A stretch of DNA of 64,000 bases, from NCBI RefSeq assembly GCF_000166055.1, contig NC_014664.1:3317501-3381500 (forward strand), written 5' to 3'. Position 1 is the first letter of the stretch. Every line of letters begins with the position of its first letter. This DNA comes from Rhodomicrobium vannielii ATCC 17100. Lineage in GTDB: Bacteria; Pseudomonadota; Alphaproteobacteria; Rhizobiales; Rhodomicrobiaceae. The notes beneath the pieces are model-generated. The model was not told where the DNA came from. It did no database searches and was given only the letters and a program-made list of their open reading frames with translations. The position numbers and the translations under genes were made by a program. Of the stretch, positions 26,630-35,162 are shown in pieces.

Positions 26630-27761
26630 ATGCGCCCTGAAACACAAGCCATCGTCGACGAAATCAAGCAATCCCTCTCGCTCCTGCGGAGGTATCTTTG
26701 ACTGGGATAAAGCAAAGATCCGCCTCGCGAACCTGAACGAGATCGTCGAAGACCCGACGCTGTGGGACAATCCGCAGCGCGCGCAGAAGCTGCTCCGCGA
26801 GCGGCAGCACCTCGACACCGCGCTCACCGCCTATTCGCAACTCGCCGCGCGCCTCGACGACGCCGTCGGCCTCATCGAACTCGGCGAGGAAGAGAGCGAC
26901 GAGGAGGTTGTGAAAGAGGCTGAGGCTTCACTCGCCGTGCTGCAAACCGAAGTGCAGAAGCGCGAAGTCGAAGCGCTGCTTTCGGGCGAAGCCGATGGCA
27001 ACGACACCTTCCTCGAAGTCCATGCGGGCGCGGGCGGCACCGAGAGCCAGGATTGGACCGAAATGCTGCTGCGCATGTACATGCGCTGGGCGGAGGAGCA
27101 GGGCTACAAGGTCGAACTGATTGAAAGCGCGGCGGGCGAAGAAGCCGGGCTGAAATCGGCGACGATCCAGGTGAAAGGCTCGAACGCCTTCGGCTGGCTC
27201 AAGACCGAGTCCGGCGTGCATCGCCTCGTGCGCATCTCACCCTATGACTCCAACGCGCGCCGCCATACAAGCTTCGCGTCGGTCTGGGTTTATCCGGTCG
27301 TGGATGACACCATCGACATCGCGGTGAACGAAAGCGACTGCCGCATCGATACCTACCGCGCGAGCGGCGCTGGCGGCCAGCACGTGAACACCACCGACAG
27401 CGCGGTGCGCATCACACACGTGCCGACCGGCATCGTGGTGCAATGCCAGATGGAACGCTCGCAGCACAAGAACCGCGCAACCGCTTGGAACATGCTGAAG
27501 GCGCGGCTCTACGAACAGGAATTGAAGAAGCGCGAAGACGCCGCGCACGCCGCCGCCGCGTCGAAAACCGACATCGGCTGGGGCCACCAGATCCGCTCCT
27601 ACGTCCTCCAGCCCTATCAGATGGTGAAGGATCTCCGCACCGGCATCGTGAACACGAACCCGCCGGCTGTGCTCGATGGCGACCTTACCGCGTTCATTGA
27701 GGCGGCGCTGGCTCAGCGTGTGCATGGCGGCGGCCCGGCCAAGGTCGAGGATCTGGATTAG
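26630..27761 (+). CDS. prfB: Peptide chain release factor 2 (programmed +1 frameshift)
   Basis: RF2 ends translation at UGA and UAA. Translation starts at the ATG at 26630 ([20 protein letters not shown]) and meets an in-frame TGA at 26699-26701 after 23 codons. The rest is read in the +1 frame from GAC at 26700, giving 376 residues, the normal size. The peptidyl-hydrolysis motif GGQ is at 248-250 in [10 protein letters not shown]. The codon-reading tripeptide is SPY (203-205) rather than the E. coli SPF. Annotation that ignores the shift would give a 23-residue peptide or an N-terminally wrong protein. The HAD gene starts within the stop codon. Confidence 0.96.
26687..26702 (+). promoter_or_regulatory. 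prfB programmed +1 frameshift site
   Basis: The sequence CGGAGGTATCTTTGAC holds an internal Shine-Dalgarno-like GGAGG, the slippery CTT codon and the in-frame TGA followed by C, the same arrangement as in E. coli prfB. Low RF2 favours slippage of the ribosome by +1 and raises RF2 synthesis. Confidence 0.95.
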
Positions 27762-28432
27762 TGGCGGAGCAAACCCCGCCGCGGCTCATCATCTTCGACT
27801 TCGACGGCGTCATCGCCGACAGCGAGGTTTTGGCCTGCGAGGCGCTTGCCGCCTATGCGGGCGACCTCGGAGCGCCGATGACATGGCAGGAGGCGGCGAA
27901 GCTGTTCGTCGGCAAGCGCGCGTCCGACGAGGTCGCCACCATGGAAGCGCTGGCGGGCCGTCCGCTCCCGGACTTCCTGCCCGAGCTTGAACGCCGCACG
28001 TTCGCGTTGTTCGAGCGCTCTTTGCGCCCCATTCCCGGCGTGGGCGACTTCATCGCACGCCACGCGCACATCCAGCGCTGCATCGCGTCGTCGAGTTCGC
28101 CGCGCCGCATCGCTCTATGCCTGCGCGTGATGGGCCTCACCGACCGCTTTCCGCGCGGCATCTACAGCGCCGAGACCGTGGCGCGCGGCAAGCCGTTTCC
28201 CGATATTTTCCTGAAGGCCGCGCGTGAAGAAGGCGTGGAGCCGCGCGATGCCATCGTGATCGAGGACAGCGCGGGCGGCGTCCGCGCGGCGGTTGCTGCT
28301 GGCATGCGCGTGATCGGGCTTCTCGCCGCGTCGCATCTGCCGCCGGACCACGAAGCAGCGCTGGTCGCGGCGGGCGCGACGTTCATCGCCCACGACTATG
28401 ACGAAGTCGCCCGCATCATTGATGCGCTATAA
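27761..28432 (+). CDS. HAD-superfamily hydrolase (phosphoglycolate phosphatase-like)
   Basis: A 223-residue HAD phosphatase. Motif I is IFDFDGVIADSE with the nucleophile Asp and acid/base Asp, motif II is CIASSSSPRR, motif III the Lys in ARGKPFPDIF, and motif IV VIEDSAGGVRAAVAAGM. The cap is the helical C1 type, so the substrate is a small phosphate ester, such as phosphoglycolate or a sugar phosphate. The GTG start at 27761 shares a base with the prfB TAG, so translation is coupled. The 3' end overlaps pyrF on the other strand by six bases. Confidence 0.88.
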   Translation: MAEQTPPRLIIFDFDGVIADSEVLACEALAAYAGDLGAPMTWQEAAKLFVGKRASDEVATMEALAGRPLPDFLPELERRTFALFERSLRPIPGVGDFIARHAHIQRCIASSSSPRRIALCLRVMGLTDRFPRGIYSAETVARGKPFPDIFLKAAREEGVEPRDAIVIEDSAGGVRAAVAAGMRVIGLLAASHLPPDHEAALVAAGATFIAHDYDEVARIIDAL

Positions 28433-29143
28433 GGCACCCGCGATTTCCGCGACGATGGCGCGGGCGGCGGCGTTCGGATCGGCAGCGCGCGTGATTGGAC
28501 GGCCGACGACGATGTAATCCGCGCCCGCGGCGATGGCCTCCGCCGGTGTGGCCGTGCGCGCCTGATCGTCGCCCACAACGCTGGCGCTTGCCGGACGAAT
28601 GCCAGGCGTCACGACCGCAAGCCGCGAGCCGAAGGCGCTTTTCAGCGCGCGCGCCTCAAGCGCCGACGAAACGATGCCGTGAAAACCCGCCTCAGCCGCA
28701 AAGCCTGCGCGCGTGAGCACCAGGTCGCTGGCGGATAACGTGATGCCTTGTCCCGCGAGACTTTCCGGCCGGGCGTTCGTAAGCAGGCTGATGCCGAGCA
28801 GCTTCAGCGGCGAACCCGCCGCGCCACGCACCGCCGCCGCGACCGTCGCGTCATCCTGCGCGTGAACGGTGAGGAACGCCGCGCCGAGTGCCGCCACACG
28901 AGCCGTCGCCCGCTCGACGGTGGCGGCGATGTCGTAGAGCTTCGCGTCGACGAATACGCTCGCGCCGCCTTCCGCCAGCCGCTTCACGAGCGCCACGCCG
29001 TCCGCCGTCATCAAGAGTTCGAGGCCGATTTTCGCCACCGCATGCGGCAGCGCAAGCCGGTGCCAGAAGGCCGCCGCTTCGTCCGCGTAGGGGAAATCCA
29101 GCGCTACGATCAGTTTCTTCTCGGCTTCGGTCTCGAACGGCAT
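28427..29143 (-). CDS. pyrF: Orotidine 5'-phosphate decarboxylase
   Basis: A 238-residue TIM-barrel enzyme making UMP from OMP, the last step of de novo pyrimidine synthesis. The first strand is LIVALDFPYADEA, the active-site signature is VDAKLYDIAATVERA with the catalytic Asp-Lys-Asp, and the phosphate loop is TPGIRPASA and GADYIVVGRPI. The ATG at 29143 has GCGAGG at the right spacing; an upstream in-frame extension is not conserved. It converges on the HAD gene with a six-base overlap. Confidence 0.95.
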   Translation of the reverse strand: MPFETEAEKKLIVALDFPYADEAAAFWHRLALPHAVAKIGLELLMTADGVALVKRLAEGGASVFVDAKLYDIAATVERATARVAALGAAFLTVHAQDDATVAAAVRGAAGSPLKLLGISLLTNARPESLAGQGITLSASDLVLTRAGFAAEAGFHGIVSSALEARALKSAFGSRLAVVTPGIRPASASVVGDDQARTATPAEAIAAGADYIVVGRPITRAADPNAAARAIVAEIAGAL

Positions 29144-29169
29144 CGGCATCCTCGCTGCGTTTTTCGCCA

Positions 29170-29239
29170 GTGCTCTGGCGCATATTTTTGGTCCACGTTG
29201 CGGCACGCTCTCCAGCAAAAATATGCGTTTCAAGAGCAC
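29170..29239. repeat. Imperfect inverted repeat, 70 bp
   Basis: Left arm GTGCTCT + CGCATATTTTTG (29170-29190), right arm CAAAAATATGCG + AGAGCAC (29216-29239). The parts between the paired blocks differ in length: two bases on the left, five on the right. It lies just upstream of pyrF and could be a transcribed hairpin in its leader or a degenerate mobile palindrome. Confidence 0.75.
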
Positions 29240-29255
29240 CAGCAACCAATTGATT

Positions 29256-29333
29256 CTAGTGCAGTTTCGAATTTTACATTTGATGACGGCGCCAGCAGCG
29301 GGCGTGAATCAAATGTAAAATTCACTGCACTAG
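29256..29333. repeat. TA-bounded inverted repeat, possible IS630-type MITE
   Basis: A 78-bp palindrome: left arm CTAGTGCAGT-TTC-GAATTTTACATTTGAT (29256-29284), right arm its exact complement without the three extra bases (29308-29333), loop 23 bp. Each end has TA followed by GTGCA, close to the TA-GTGCACTGAC terminus of the IS630 element at 15248. It encodes nothing. Sixteen bp separate it from the other inverted repeat. Confidence 0.7.
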
Positions 29334-29518
29334 CCTGCCGGAAAGGCGCGCCCGAACCAACCGATTTCAGGTCCATCATGGCAGGGATGAGCGAAAAACG
29401 GGACGCAAACGACGCTGCCCTCGCTCGCCTCAAGAGCAATTCCCTTTTGTCAACGGTCGTGTCATCCTGAGCAAAAGGGCGCTCGCCGCCCGGAGAAAAA
29501 CGAAGGGGGGAAACCGCG

Positions 29519-30676
29519 ATGCTTCTGACGCCGCAGCATGAGCAGTTGCGCGACCAGGTGGAGCGCTTCGTAAAGAACGAGATCAACCCGTTCGTGGATG
29601 AATGGGAGCGCGCAGAGGAATTTCCCTCGCACGAACTCTTCAAGAAGCTCGGCGGACTCGGCGTGCTTGGCACGAAATACGACGAAGCCTATGGCGGCCT
29701 CGGGCTCGACTTTTCCTATTCGGCGACGGTCGCGGAAGCGCTCGGCACCTGCGATTGCGGCGGCGTGCCGATGGCGATCGGCGTGCAGTCGGACATGGCG
29801 ACGCCCGCGCTGCACCGTTTCGGCAGCGAGGAGTTGAAGCGCGCGTGGCTCGCGCCAACCATCGCGGGTGACATGGTGGCCTGCCTCGGCGTGTCGGAGC
29901 CGGGCGCGGGATCGGACGTCGCCTCGCTCAAGACGACGGCGAAGAAGGACGGCGGCGACTACGTCATCAACGGCTCGAAGATGTGGATTACCAACGGCAT
30001 GAAGGCCGACTGGTGCTGTCTGCTCGCCAACACGTCCGACGACAAGCCGCATCGCAACAAGTCTCTCATCGTCGTGCCGATGGACGCCAAGGGCATCACG
30101 CGGCAGAAGATCCGCAAGCTGGGCATGTTCTCGTCGGACACGGCGCAGCTTTTCTTCGACGACGTGCGCGTGCCGCAAACTAACCTCATCGGCGCGGAAG
30201 GCATGGGCTTCACCTTCCAGATGCTGCAATTTCAGGAGGAGCGGCTCTGGGGCGCGGCGAACTCGCTCACGATGCTCGACCGGCTCATCGACGCCACCAT
30301 CGACTACACGCGCCAGCGCAAGGCTTTCGGCAAGTCCATCCTCGACAATCAGGTGGTGCATTTCCGGCTCGCGGAACTGCGCACGGAGGTGGAGGCGCTG
30401 CGCTCGCTGACGTGGCGCGCGGTTGAGGAATACATCTCCGGGCGCGACGTGACGAAGCTCGCTTCCATGGCGAAGCTGAAATGCGGGCGGCTCATCCGCG
30501 AGGTGACGGATTCGTGCCTGCAATATTGGGGCGGCATGGGCTTTACCTGGGATAATCCGCTGAGCCGCGCCATGCGCGACGGTCGGCTCGTGTCCATCGG
30601 CGGCGGCGCGGACGAGGTGATGCTGGGCATCATCTGCAAGTTTGAAGGCACGCTGCCCCGCGAGAAGAAGGACTGA
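29519..30676 (+). CDS. Acyl-CoA dehydrogenase family protein
   Basis: A 385-residue FAD flavoenzyme of the acyl-CoA dehydrogenase fold: N-terminal helical domain (1-115), beta domain with the FAD/substrate segment CLGVSEPGAGSDVASLKTTA and MWITNGMKADW, and C-terminal helical domain with RQRKAFGKSI, QYWGGMGFTWDNPLSRAMRD and GADEVML. It introduces a double bond at C2-C3 of an acyl-CoA and passes electrons to ETF. The adjacent crotonase suggests branched-chain or isoprenoid-type acyl-CoA oxidation of the citronellyl-CoA type, but the sequence does not settle the substrate. The next gene starts two bases after its stop. Confidence 0.9.
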   Translation: MLLTPQHEQLRDQVERFVKNEINPFVDEWERAEEFPSHELFKKLGGLGVLGTKYDEAYGGLGLDFSYSATVAEALGTCDCGGVPMAIGVQSDMATPALHRFGSEELKRAWLAPTIAGDMVACLGVSEPGAGSDVASLKTTAKKDGGDYVINGSKMWITNGMKADWCCLLANTSDDKPHRNKSLIVVPMDAKGITRQKIRKLGMFSSDTAQLFFDDVRVPQTNLIGAEGMGFTFQMLQFQEERLWGAANSLTMLDRLIDATIDYTRQRKAFGKSILDNQVVHFRLAELRTEVEALRSLTWRAVEEYISGRDVTKLASMAKLKCGRLIREVTDSCLQYWGGMGFTWDNPLSRAMRDGRLVSIGGGADEVMLGIICKFEGTLPREKKD

Positions 30677-30678
30677 CG

Positions 30679-31473
30679 ATGGCGGACCCGACCACATTGG
30701 CGCTGGTGCGCAACGGCGGTGCGCTGACGATCCGGCTCAACCGGCCGGAGGTTCGCAATGCCATGTCGCAGACGATGCTGGCGGAACTGCTGGCCGCGCT
30801 CGCGGACGCGGAGGGCACGGGCGTGCGCGTTGTGGTGCTGCGCGGTGCGGGCGGCCATTTCTGCGCGGGCGCTGATCTGCGCGACATGGCGGCGGCACGC
30901 ATGGCTCCCGTCGGCGAAACGGACCCGGTTGCGACCTCGAACGCGGCGTTCGGCCATGTCTGCGCGGCCTATGCCCGCTCGCCGCTGGCTGTCGTGGCGG
31001 TGCTCGAAGGCAGCGTCATGGGCGGCGGCTTCGGCCTTGCCTGCACAGCGGATGTGGCGCTCGCCACGCGCACCGTGGATTTCCGCCTGCCTGAGACATC
31101 CCTCGGCGTGATCCCCGCGCAGATCGCGCCGTTTCTCGTGGAGCGGCTCGGCTATTCGGAGGCGAAGCGGTTGGCGGTGACGGGTGCGCGCTTCGGCGCG
31201 GAGGAAGCCTGTCGCATCGGGCTCGTGCATCGCATTTGCGAGACGTACGCGGACCTCGACGCGGCGTTAGCCGAAACGCTCCGCCATATCCTCGCCTGTG
31301 CGCCGGGCGCGGTGGCCGAAACCAAGGCGCTCTTGCGGCGCGCGCGCTTTGAGGATGCGGGCGCGCTCGTGGAGCACGCCGCCGCCGTCTTCGCAAAAGC
31401 CGCGCGCGGGCCGGAAGGTGCGGAAGGGCTCGCCGCCTTCATCGAAAAGCGCAAGCCGAACTGGGCGGAGTAG
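30679..31473 (+). CDS. Enoyl-CoA hydratase/isomerase (crotonase) family protein
   Basis: A 264-residue crotonase-fold protein. The oxyanion-hole segments are seen as GHFCAGADLRDM and EGSVMGGGFGLACTADVALA. The first catalytic glutamate of classical enoyl-CoA hydratases (in GGGxELA) is replaced by Gly in GGGFGLA, while the second is kept in LPETSLGVIPAQIAPFL. This pattern is like isohexenylglutaconyl-CoA hydratase-type proteins of acyclic terpene breakdown, so a non-classical hydratase or isomerase is more likely than a beta-oxidation enzyme. It forms a two-gene operon with the upstream dehydrogenase. Confidence 0.87.
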   Translation: MADPTTLALVRNGGALTIRLNRPEVRNAMSQTMLAELLAALADAEGTGVRVVVLRGAGGHFCAGADLRDMAAARMAPVGETDPVATSNAAFGHVCAAYARSPLAVVAVLEGSVMGGGFGLACTADVALATRTVDFRLPETSLGVIPAQIAPFLVERLGYSEAKRLAVTGARFGAEEACRIGLVHRICETYADLDAALAETLRHILACAPGAVAETKALLRRARFEDAGALVEHAAAVFAKAARGPEGAEGLAAFIEKRKPNWAE

Positions 31474-31479
31474 CGCGCG

Positions 31480-33267
31480 CTAAATCTCCGCCGTCGCCGC
31501 GTCGAGCCACGCGCGATCCGCGTCATCGAGATGGGGCGCAAGCGCTTCGCGGACGCGCGCGTGATACGCGTTCAGCCAATCGCGCTCGGCGGGCGAGAGC
31601 AACGCTGCATCGATCAGCCGCCGGTCGAACGGCGCGAGCGTCAGCGTCTCGAAGCCGAGCATCTCCGTCTCGCCGCCGTCGATGCCCTGCGCGGGCGTCA
31701 CGGCAACGAGGTTTTCGAGCCGGATGCCGTACTGCCCCTCGCGGTAATAGCCCGGCTCGTTCGACAGGATCATGCCCGGCTCCAGCGCCACCGTGCCGCG
31801 CGGCGAGATGTTCGCCGGACCTTCATGCACCGAAAGGAAGCTGCCGACGCCGTGGCCCGTGCCGTGGCCATAGTCCAGCCCCGCATCCCACAGCGCACGC
31901 CGCGCAAAGCTGTCCAACGCCGCGCCGGTGGTCTTCGCCGGGAAACGCGCCGTCGCAATGCCGATATGCCCCTTCAGCACGAGCGTGTAATGGCGGCGCA
32001 TGTCCGCGTTTGGGTCGCCAATGGCGACGGTGCGCGTGATGTCGGTCGTACCGTCGCGATACTGGCCGCCGGAGTCGATCAGATAAAGTGTGCCCGGCAG
32101 AAGCGGCTTGTTCGTCTCGGGCGTGGCGCGATAATGCACGATGGCGCCGTTCGATCCCGCGCCGGAAATCGTGTCGAAGCTGAGATCGACGAGCTTGCCC
32201 GTCTCGCGGCGGAACGCTTCGAGCCTGTCCGACGCCGCCAGCTCATCGACCGTGCCGGACGGAGCGCTAGATTGGAGCCACGCAACGAACCGCGCCACCG
32301 CCACGCCGTCGCGCAGATGCGCCGCGCGCGCGCCTTCGAGTTCGGTTGCGTTCTTGGCGGCCTTGAAACGGATGCTCGGATCGTCGCCCTCGATGACTTT
32401 CGCGCCCGCGACTTTCAGGATGTCGGCCACGCGAAGCGTTGTGTATGCCGGGTCGGCGATGACCTTCGCCGCCGCACCCACGAGGCGCGGAAGCACCTTC
32501 CACAGGTCGCCCAGCGGATGCAGCGCGGCCAGCACTTCCAGCCCCTCGCGGTTCTCATCGGTCAAATGGCCCGGCGAAACGAACAGCGTCGGCTTGCCCT
32601 TCAACGGCACATAGGCGCGGGCGAGCGCCACCGGCGTATGCGCGACATCGCCGCCGCGGACGTTGAATAGCCACGCCACCGCGTCCGGTGCGCTCACGAT
32701 GAGCCCCGTCGCCTTCCGCGCGGCGATCTCCTTCTGCACGCGCTCAAGCTTCGACGCCGCGCTCTCGCCCGCTAACGCCTCGTCGTGGAAAACGATGGGC
32801 GCGAAGGACGGCGCGGGGCGATCCTCCCACAGCGCATCGAGGGGGTTCGCCTTGACGGGATGAAGCTCGAAACCGGCCTTTTCGGCCTCCGCCTTCAGCG
32901 GCTTGAAACTCGCCTGCGTGAAAAGCGATGGGTCATAGCCGATCGCCGCGCCCTCGCCCGCGTGCTCGCCGAGCCATTTCGCAAGCGTCACCTTCGGAAA
33001 CAGCTCGACCGTGTAAAGCGCCGCATCCACCTGCGCCTTGGCCTGAAGAGTATAGCGGCTGTCGACAATGAGCGCGGCCTTGTCGGCGAGCACAACCGCC
33101 GTTCCGGCCGAGCCGGTGAAGCCCGTCAGCCACGCGAGACGATCCCAGCATGCGGGCACTGCCTCGTTCTGGAACTCGTCGGCTTTCGGGACGATGAAGC
33201 CCGCGAGCTTCTCATCGGCGAGAGCGTCGCGTAGCGCGGCGAGTCGGCTTTCGTGGGTATGCGGCAT
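31480..33267 (-). CDS. pepP: Xaa-Pro aminopeptidase (aminopeptidase P, M24B)
   Basis: A 595-residue metallopeptidase removing N-terminal residues before proline. Two creatinase-like N-terminal domains (about 1-300) precede the pita-bread catalytic domain (about 310-530). Metal ligands are Asp in YLIDSGGQYRDG, Asp in TTDITRT, His in GTGHGVGSF, and Glu in SNEPGYYREG and GIRLEN. A C-terminal extension of about 60 residues is typical of this longer class. GAGG precedes the ATG. It lies downstream of prmA on the same strand, 108 bases away, an order common in Rhizobiales. Confidence 0.94.
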   Translation of the reverse strand: MPHTHESRLAALRDALADEKLAGFIVPKADEFQNEAVPACWDRLAWLTGFTGSAGTAVVLADKAALIVDSRYTLQAKAQVDAALYTVELFPKVTLAKWLGEHAGEGAAIGYDPSLFTQASFKPLKAEAEKAGFELHPVKANPLDALWEDRPAPSFAPIVFHDEALAGESAASKLERVQKEIAARKATGLIVSAPDAVAWLFNVRGGDVAHTPVALARAYVPLKGKPTLFVSPGHLTDENREGLEVLAALHPLGDLWKVLPRLVGAAAKVIADPAYTTLRVADILKVAGAKVIEGDDPSIRFKAAKNATELEGARAAHLRDGVAVARFVAWLQSSAPSGTVDELAASDRLEAFRRETGKLVDLSFDTISGAGSNGAIVHYRATPETNKPLLPGTLYLIDSGGQYRDGTTDITRTVAIGDPNADMRRHYTLVLKGHIGIATARFPAKTTGAALDSFARRALWDAGLDYGHGTGHGVGSFLSVHEGPANISPRGTVALEPGMILSNEPGYYREGQYGIRLENLVAVTPAQGIDGGETEMLGFETLTLAPFDRRLIDAALLSPAERDWLNAYHARVREALAPHLDDADRAWLDAATAEI

Positions 33268-33375
33268 GGGAGACCTCGGCTGAACGGTCGTGCGTTATTC
33301 GGCATATGGCGCGGGCGCGAATTATGCGAAAGTTGCAGACGGGCAACAATGGCGCAGTTTGGAACGCCGACCGCG

Positions 33376-34251
33376 CTAGCCAACTCGCCGCAGCGTAAGC
33401 GTCGCCCAGCCTTCGAGGTCGCGGCGGTGCACGAGCACGAAGCCCGTGGCGCGGTAGCGGGCCACGATCTCGCGCGCTTGCCCGGAAAGCAGCCCGGACA
33501 AAATCACCGTGCCACCGATGCGGGTGAGTTCGCGGATGCGCGGCGCGAGCTTCAACAGCGGCTTCGCGAGGATGTTCGCGACGATCACGTCGAACGGCGC
33601 CAGGGCATAGGCGTCGCGCGGCTTGTAGCCATCGCCGGTGAACAGCGCGATGTCCGCGCCCGCGCCATTCATGCGGACGTTCTCGCGCGCGACCTCCACG
33701 GCGATGGGATCGACGTCCACGGCCACGATGTGCGGGCCGTGCCCCAGCGCCTTCGCCGCGCCGATGGCGAGCACGCCCGAGCCGGTGCCGAGGTCGAGCA
33801 CGCGATCCACACCGACGGGGGAAAGCCGCTCCAGCGCGAGCAGGCAGCCCTTCGTCGTTCCGTGGTGCGCGGTCCCGAAGGCGCGGCCCGCGTCGATCTC
33901 AATGGCCCATTGTGAGGCGACGCGCGCGCGATCATGGCTGCCGTGCACGATGAAGCGGCCCGCGTGGACCGGCGGCAGTGCGCGCTGCGTCTCGCTCACC
34001 CAGTCCGCATCGGGGATGGCTTCGACCGCCGTCGCAGCCGGTGCGATGCCCGCGTCCGCCAGCGCCGCCGTTGCGACATCGCAGAGCGCGCCGTCGTCAT
34101 AGATTTCGACCGACCAGCGCTTCCCGTCCGCATTTTCGAGCGCGACGACCGGCGTTTCCTCGAAGGCCGGCAGTTCGCCAAGGATCTCGCTTGCGGCAAC
34201 TGCCTCGTTTTCGGACGCAAAGTTCAACACTGTCTTGTGGGTCAATCGCAT
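33376..34251 (-). CDS. prmA: Ribosomal protein L11 methyltransferase
   Basis: A 291-residue SAM-dependent enzyme that trimethylates ribosomal protein L11. The N-terminal substrate-recognition domain (about 1-110) is joined to a Rossmann methyltransferase with motif I VLDLGTGSGVLAIGAAKA, AVDVDPIAVEVA, and the NPPF-like active-site stretch FDVIVANILAKPLL. FGTAHHGTTKGCL before motif I is a family hallmark. The ATG at 34251 (MRLTHKTVLNF) is chosen because residues before it are not conserved. Confidence 0.93.
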   Translation of the reverse strand: MRLTHKTVLNFASENEAVAASEILGELPAFEETPVVALENADGKRWSVEIYDDGALCDVATAALADAGIAPAATAVEAIPDADWVSETQRALPPVHAGRFIVHGSHDRARVASQWAIEIDAGRAFGTAHHGTTKGCLLALERLSPVGVDRVLDLGTGSGVLAIGAAKALGHGPHIVAVDVDPIAVEVARENVRMNGAGADIALFTGDGYKPRDAYALAPFDVIVANILAKPLLKLAPRIRELTRIGGTVILSGLLSGQAREIVARYRATGFVLVHRRDLEGWATLTLRRVG

Positions 34252-34586
34252 GGGAAACCTGTTTCGGGTGATGGGCGGCCGCCTTTCAGGAACGGGGAGC
34301 ACCATTCGCCGAAGCTTTCAAGCGTCTTCGTCGGCGCTTTTCGGCATGAGAGGCGGCGATGAGATAACCGGATCAAGGCCGGCAAAAACCATGGCTGGCC
34401 GCATCAAACTGCCGGCATCATTACTCGGCTGCACCGCTTGGAAAAGGCATGCATGGCTTGACCGCGACAGCTTCATCTGGCTTCTCACGGACCATGTGGA
34501 CGGCGAGGTTCCGCGGGTCACCCGCGCGAGCAAGTGATAGCGAGCGTTTGCGCCGCGCCAGCCACGGCATCGAAGCCGCCGCCAGC
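34252..34586. other. Intergenic region upstream of prmA
   Basis: About 335 bases. A plus-strand frame of 100 codons crosses it but has no recognisable domain and starts inside prmA. The sequence has short CCGGC-type hairpins only. The prmA promoter should lie here. Confidence 0.4.
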
Positions 34587-34925
34587 TTACTCGGCGGTTA
34601 CGGCTTCGAGCGCCGGTTCGCCGGGAAGAGCGAGTAACACCGGGCGCGACGCATCATGTGCGCTCGCTGCATAGGTCTGGAAGTCGCCGTTCGTTGCCAG
34701 ACCGCGCGCCTTTTCACCGTTGGCGGCGCTTCCCCGAGCCGTATGGGCCAGCCTTTGGCCTAAGGGTGCGCTTGCTTCGACCTCCGCATGCTGTCTGGCC
34801 AGAGCCGTCGTCAAACCGATGCCGTCGATACTTCCTGCATGTAGAGCGAAAAGGAAGAGACCGCCTGAAATGCCGATACCGGCGAGGAAAAGACTGACGA
34901 TCGGCCAGACATTGAAACGGATCAT
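34587..34925 (-). CDS. Small single-pass membrane protein, hypothetical
   Basis: A 112-residue frame. The first 30 residues form one membrane helix (WPIVSLFLAGIGISGGLFLFALHAG), followed by an Ala/Thr/Glu-rich hydrophilic part with no known domain. The ribosome site is weak. Codon choice and the clean membrane segment favour a real gene, but I do not recognise the family. It is separated from prmA by 335 bases and is divergent from scpB. Confidence 0.5.
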   Translation of the reverse strand: MIRFNVWPIVSLFLAGIGISGGLFLFALHAGSIDGIGLTTALARQHAEVEASAPLGQRLAHTARGSAANGEKARGLATNGDFQTYAASAHDASRPVLLALPGEPALEAVTAE

Positions 34926-35162
34926 GATTTAGTGCCGTTGGCGGGGTTGAGGAGTGAGCCTTTCTTTCCGGCTTTCTTCCAGTCATACCCTTCCCCTTCT
35001 AAAGGAAACTTACCGGCCTTCCGCGAATTGACCGAAGTCAATAATTGTGATCGCAATCTGTCGACGCGCCCGTTCGGATGGAGCGGAATGCGACACTTGC
35101 GCGTTCCCCCCAAATCAGGCGAACTAGCTGTCTGAAAAGCTGGGGATAACGGATGGTTTCCT

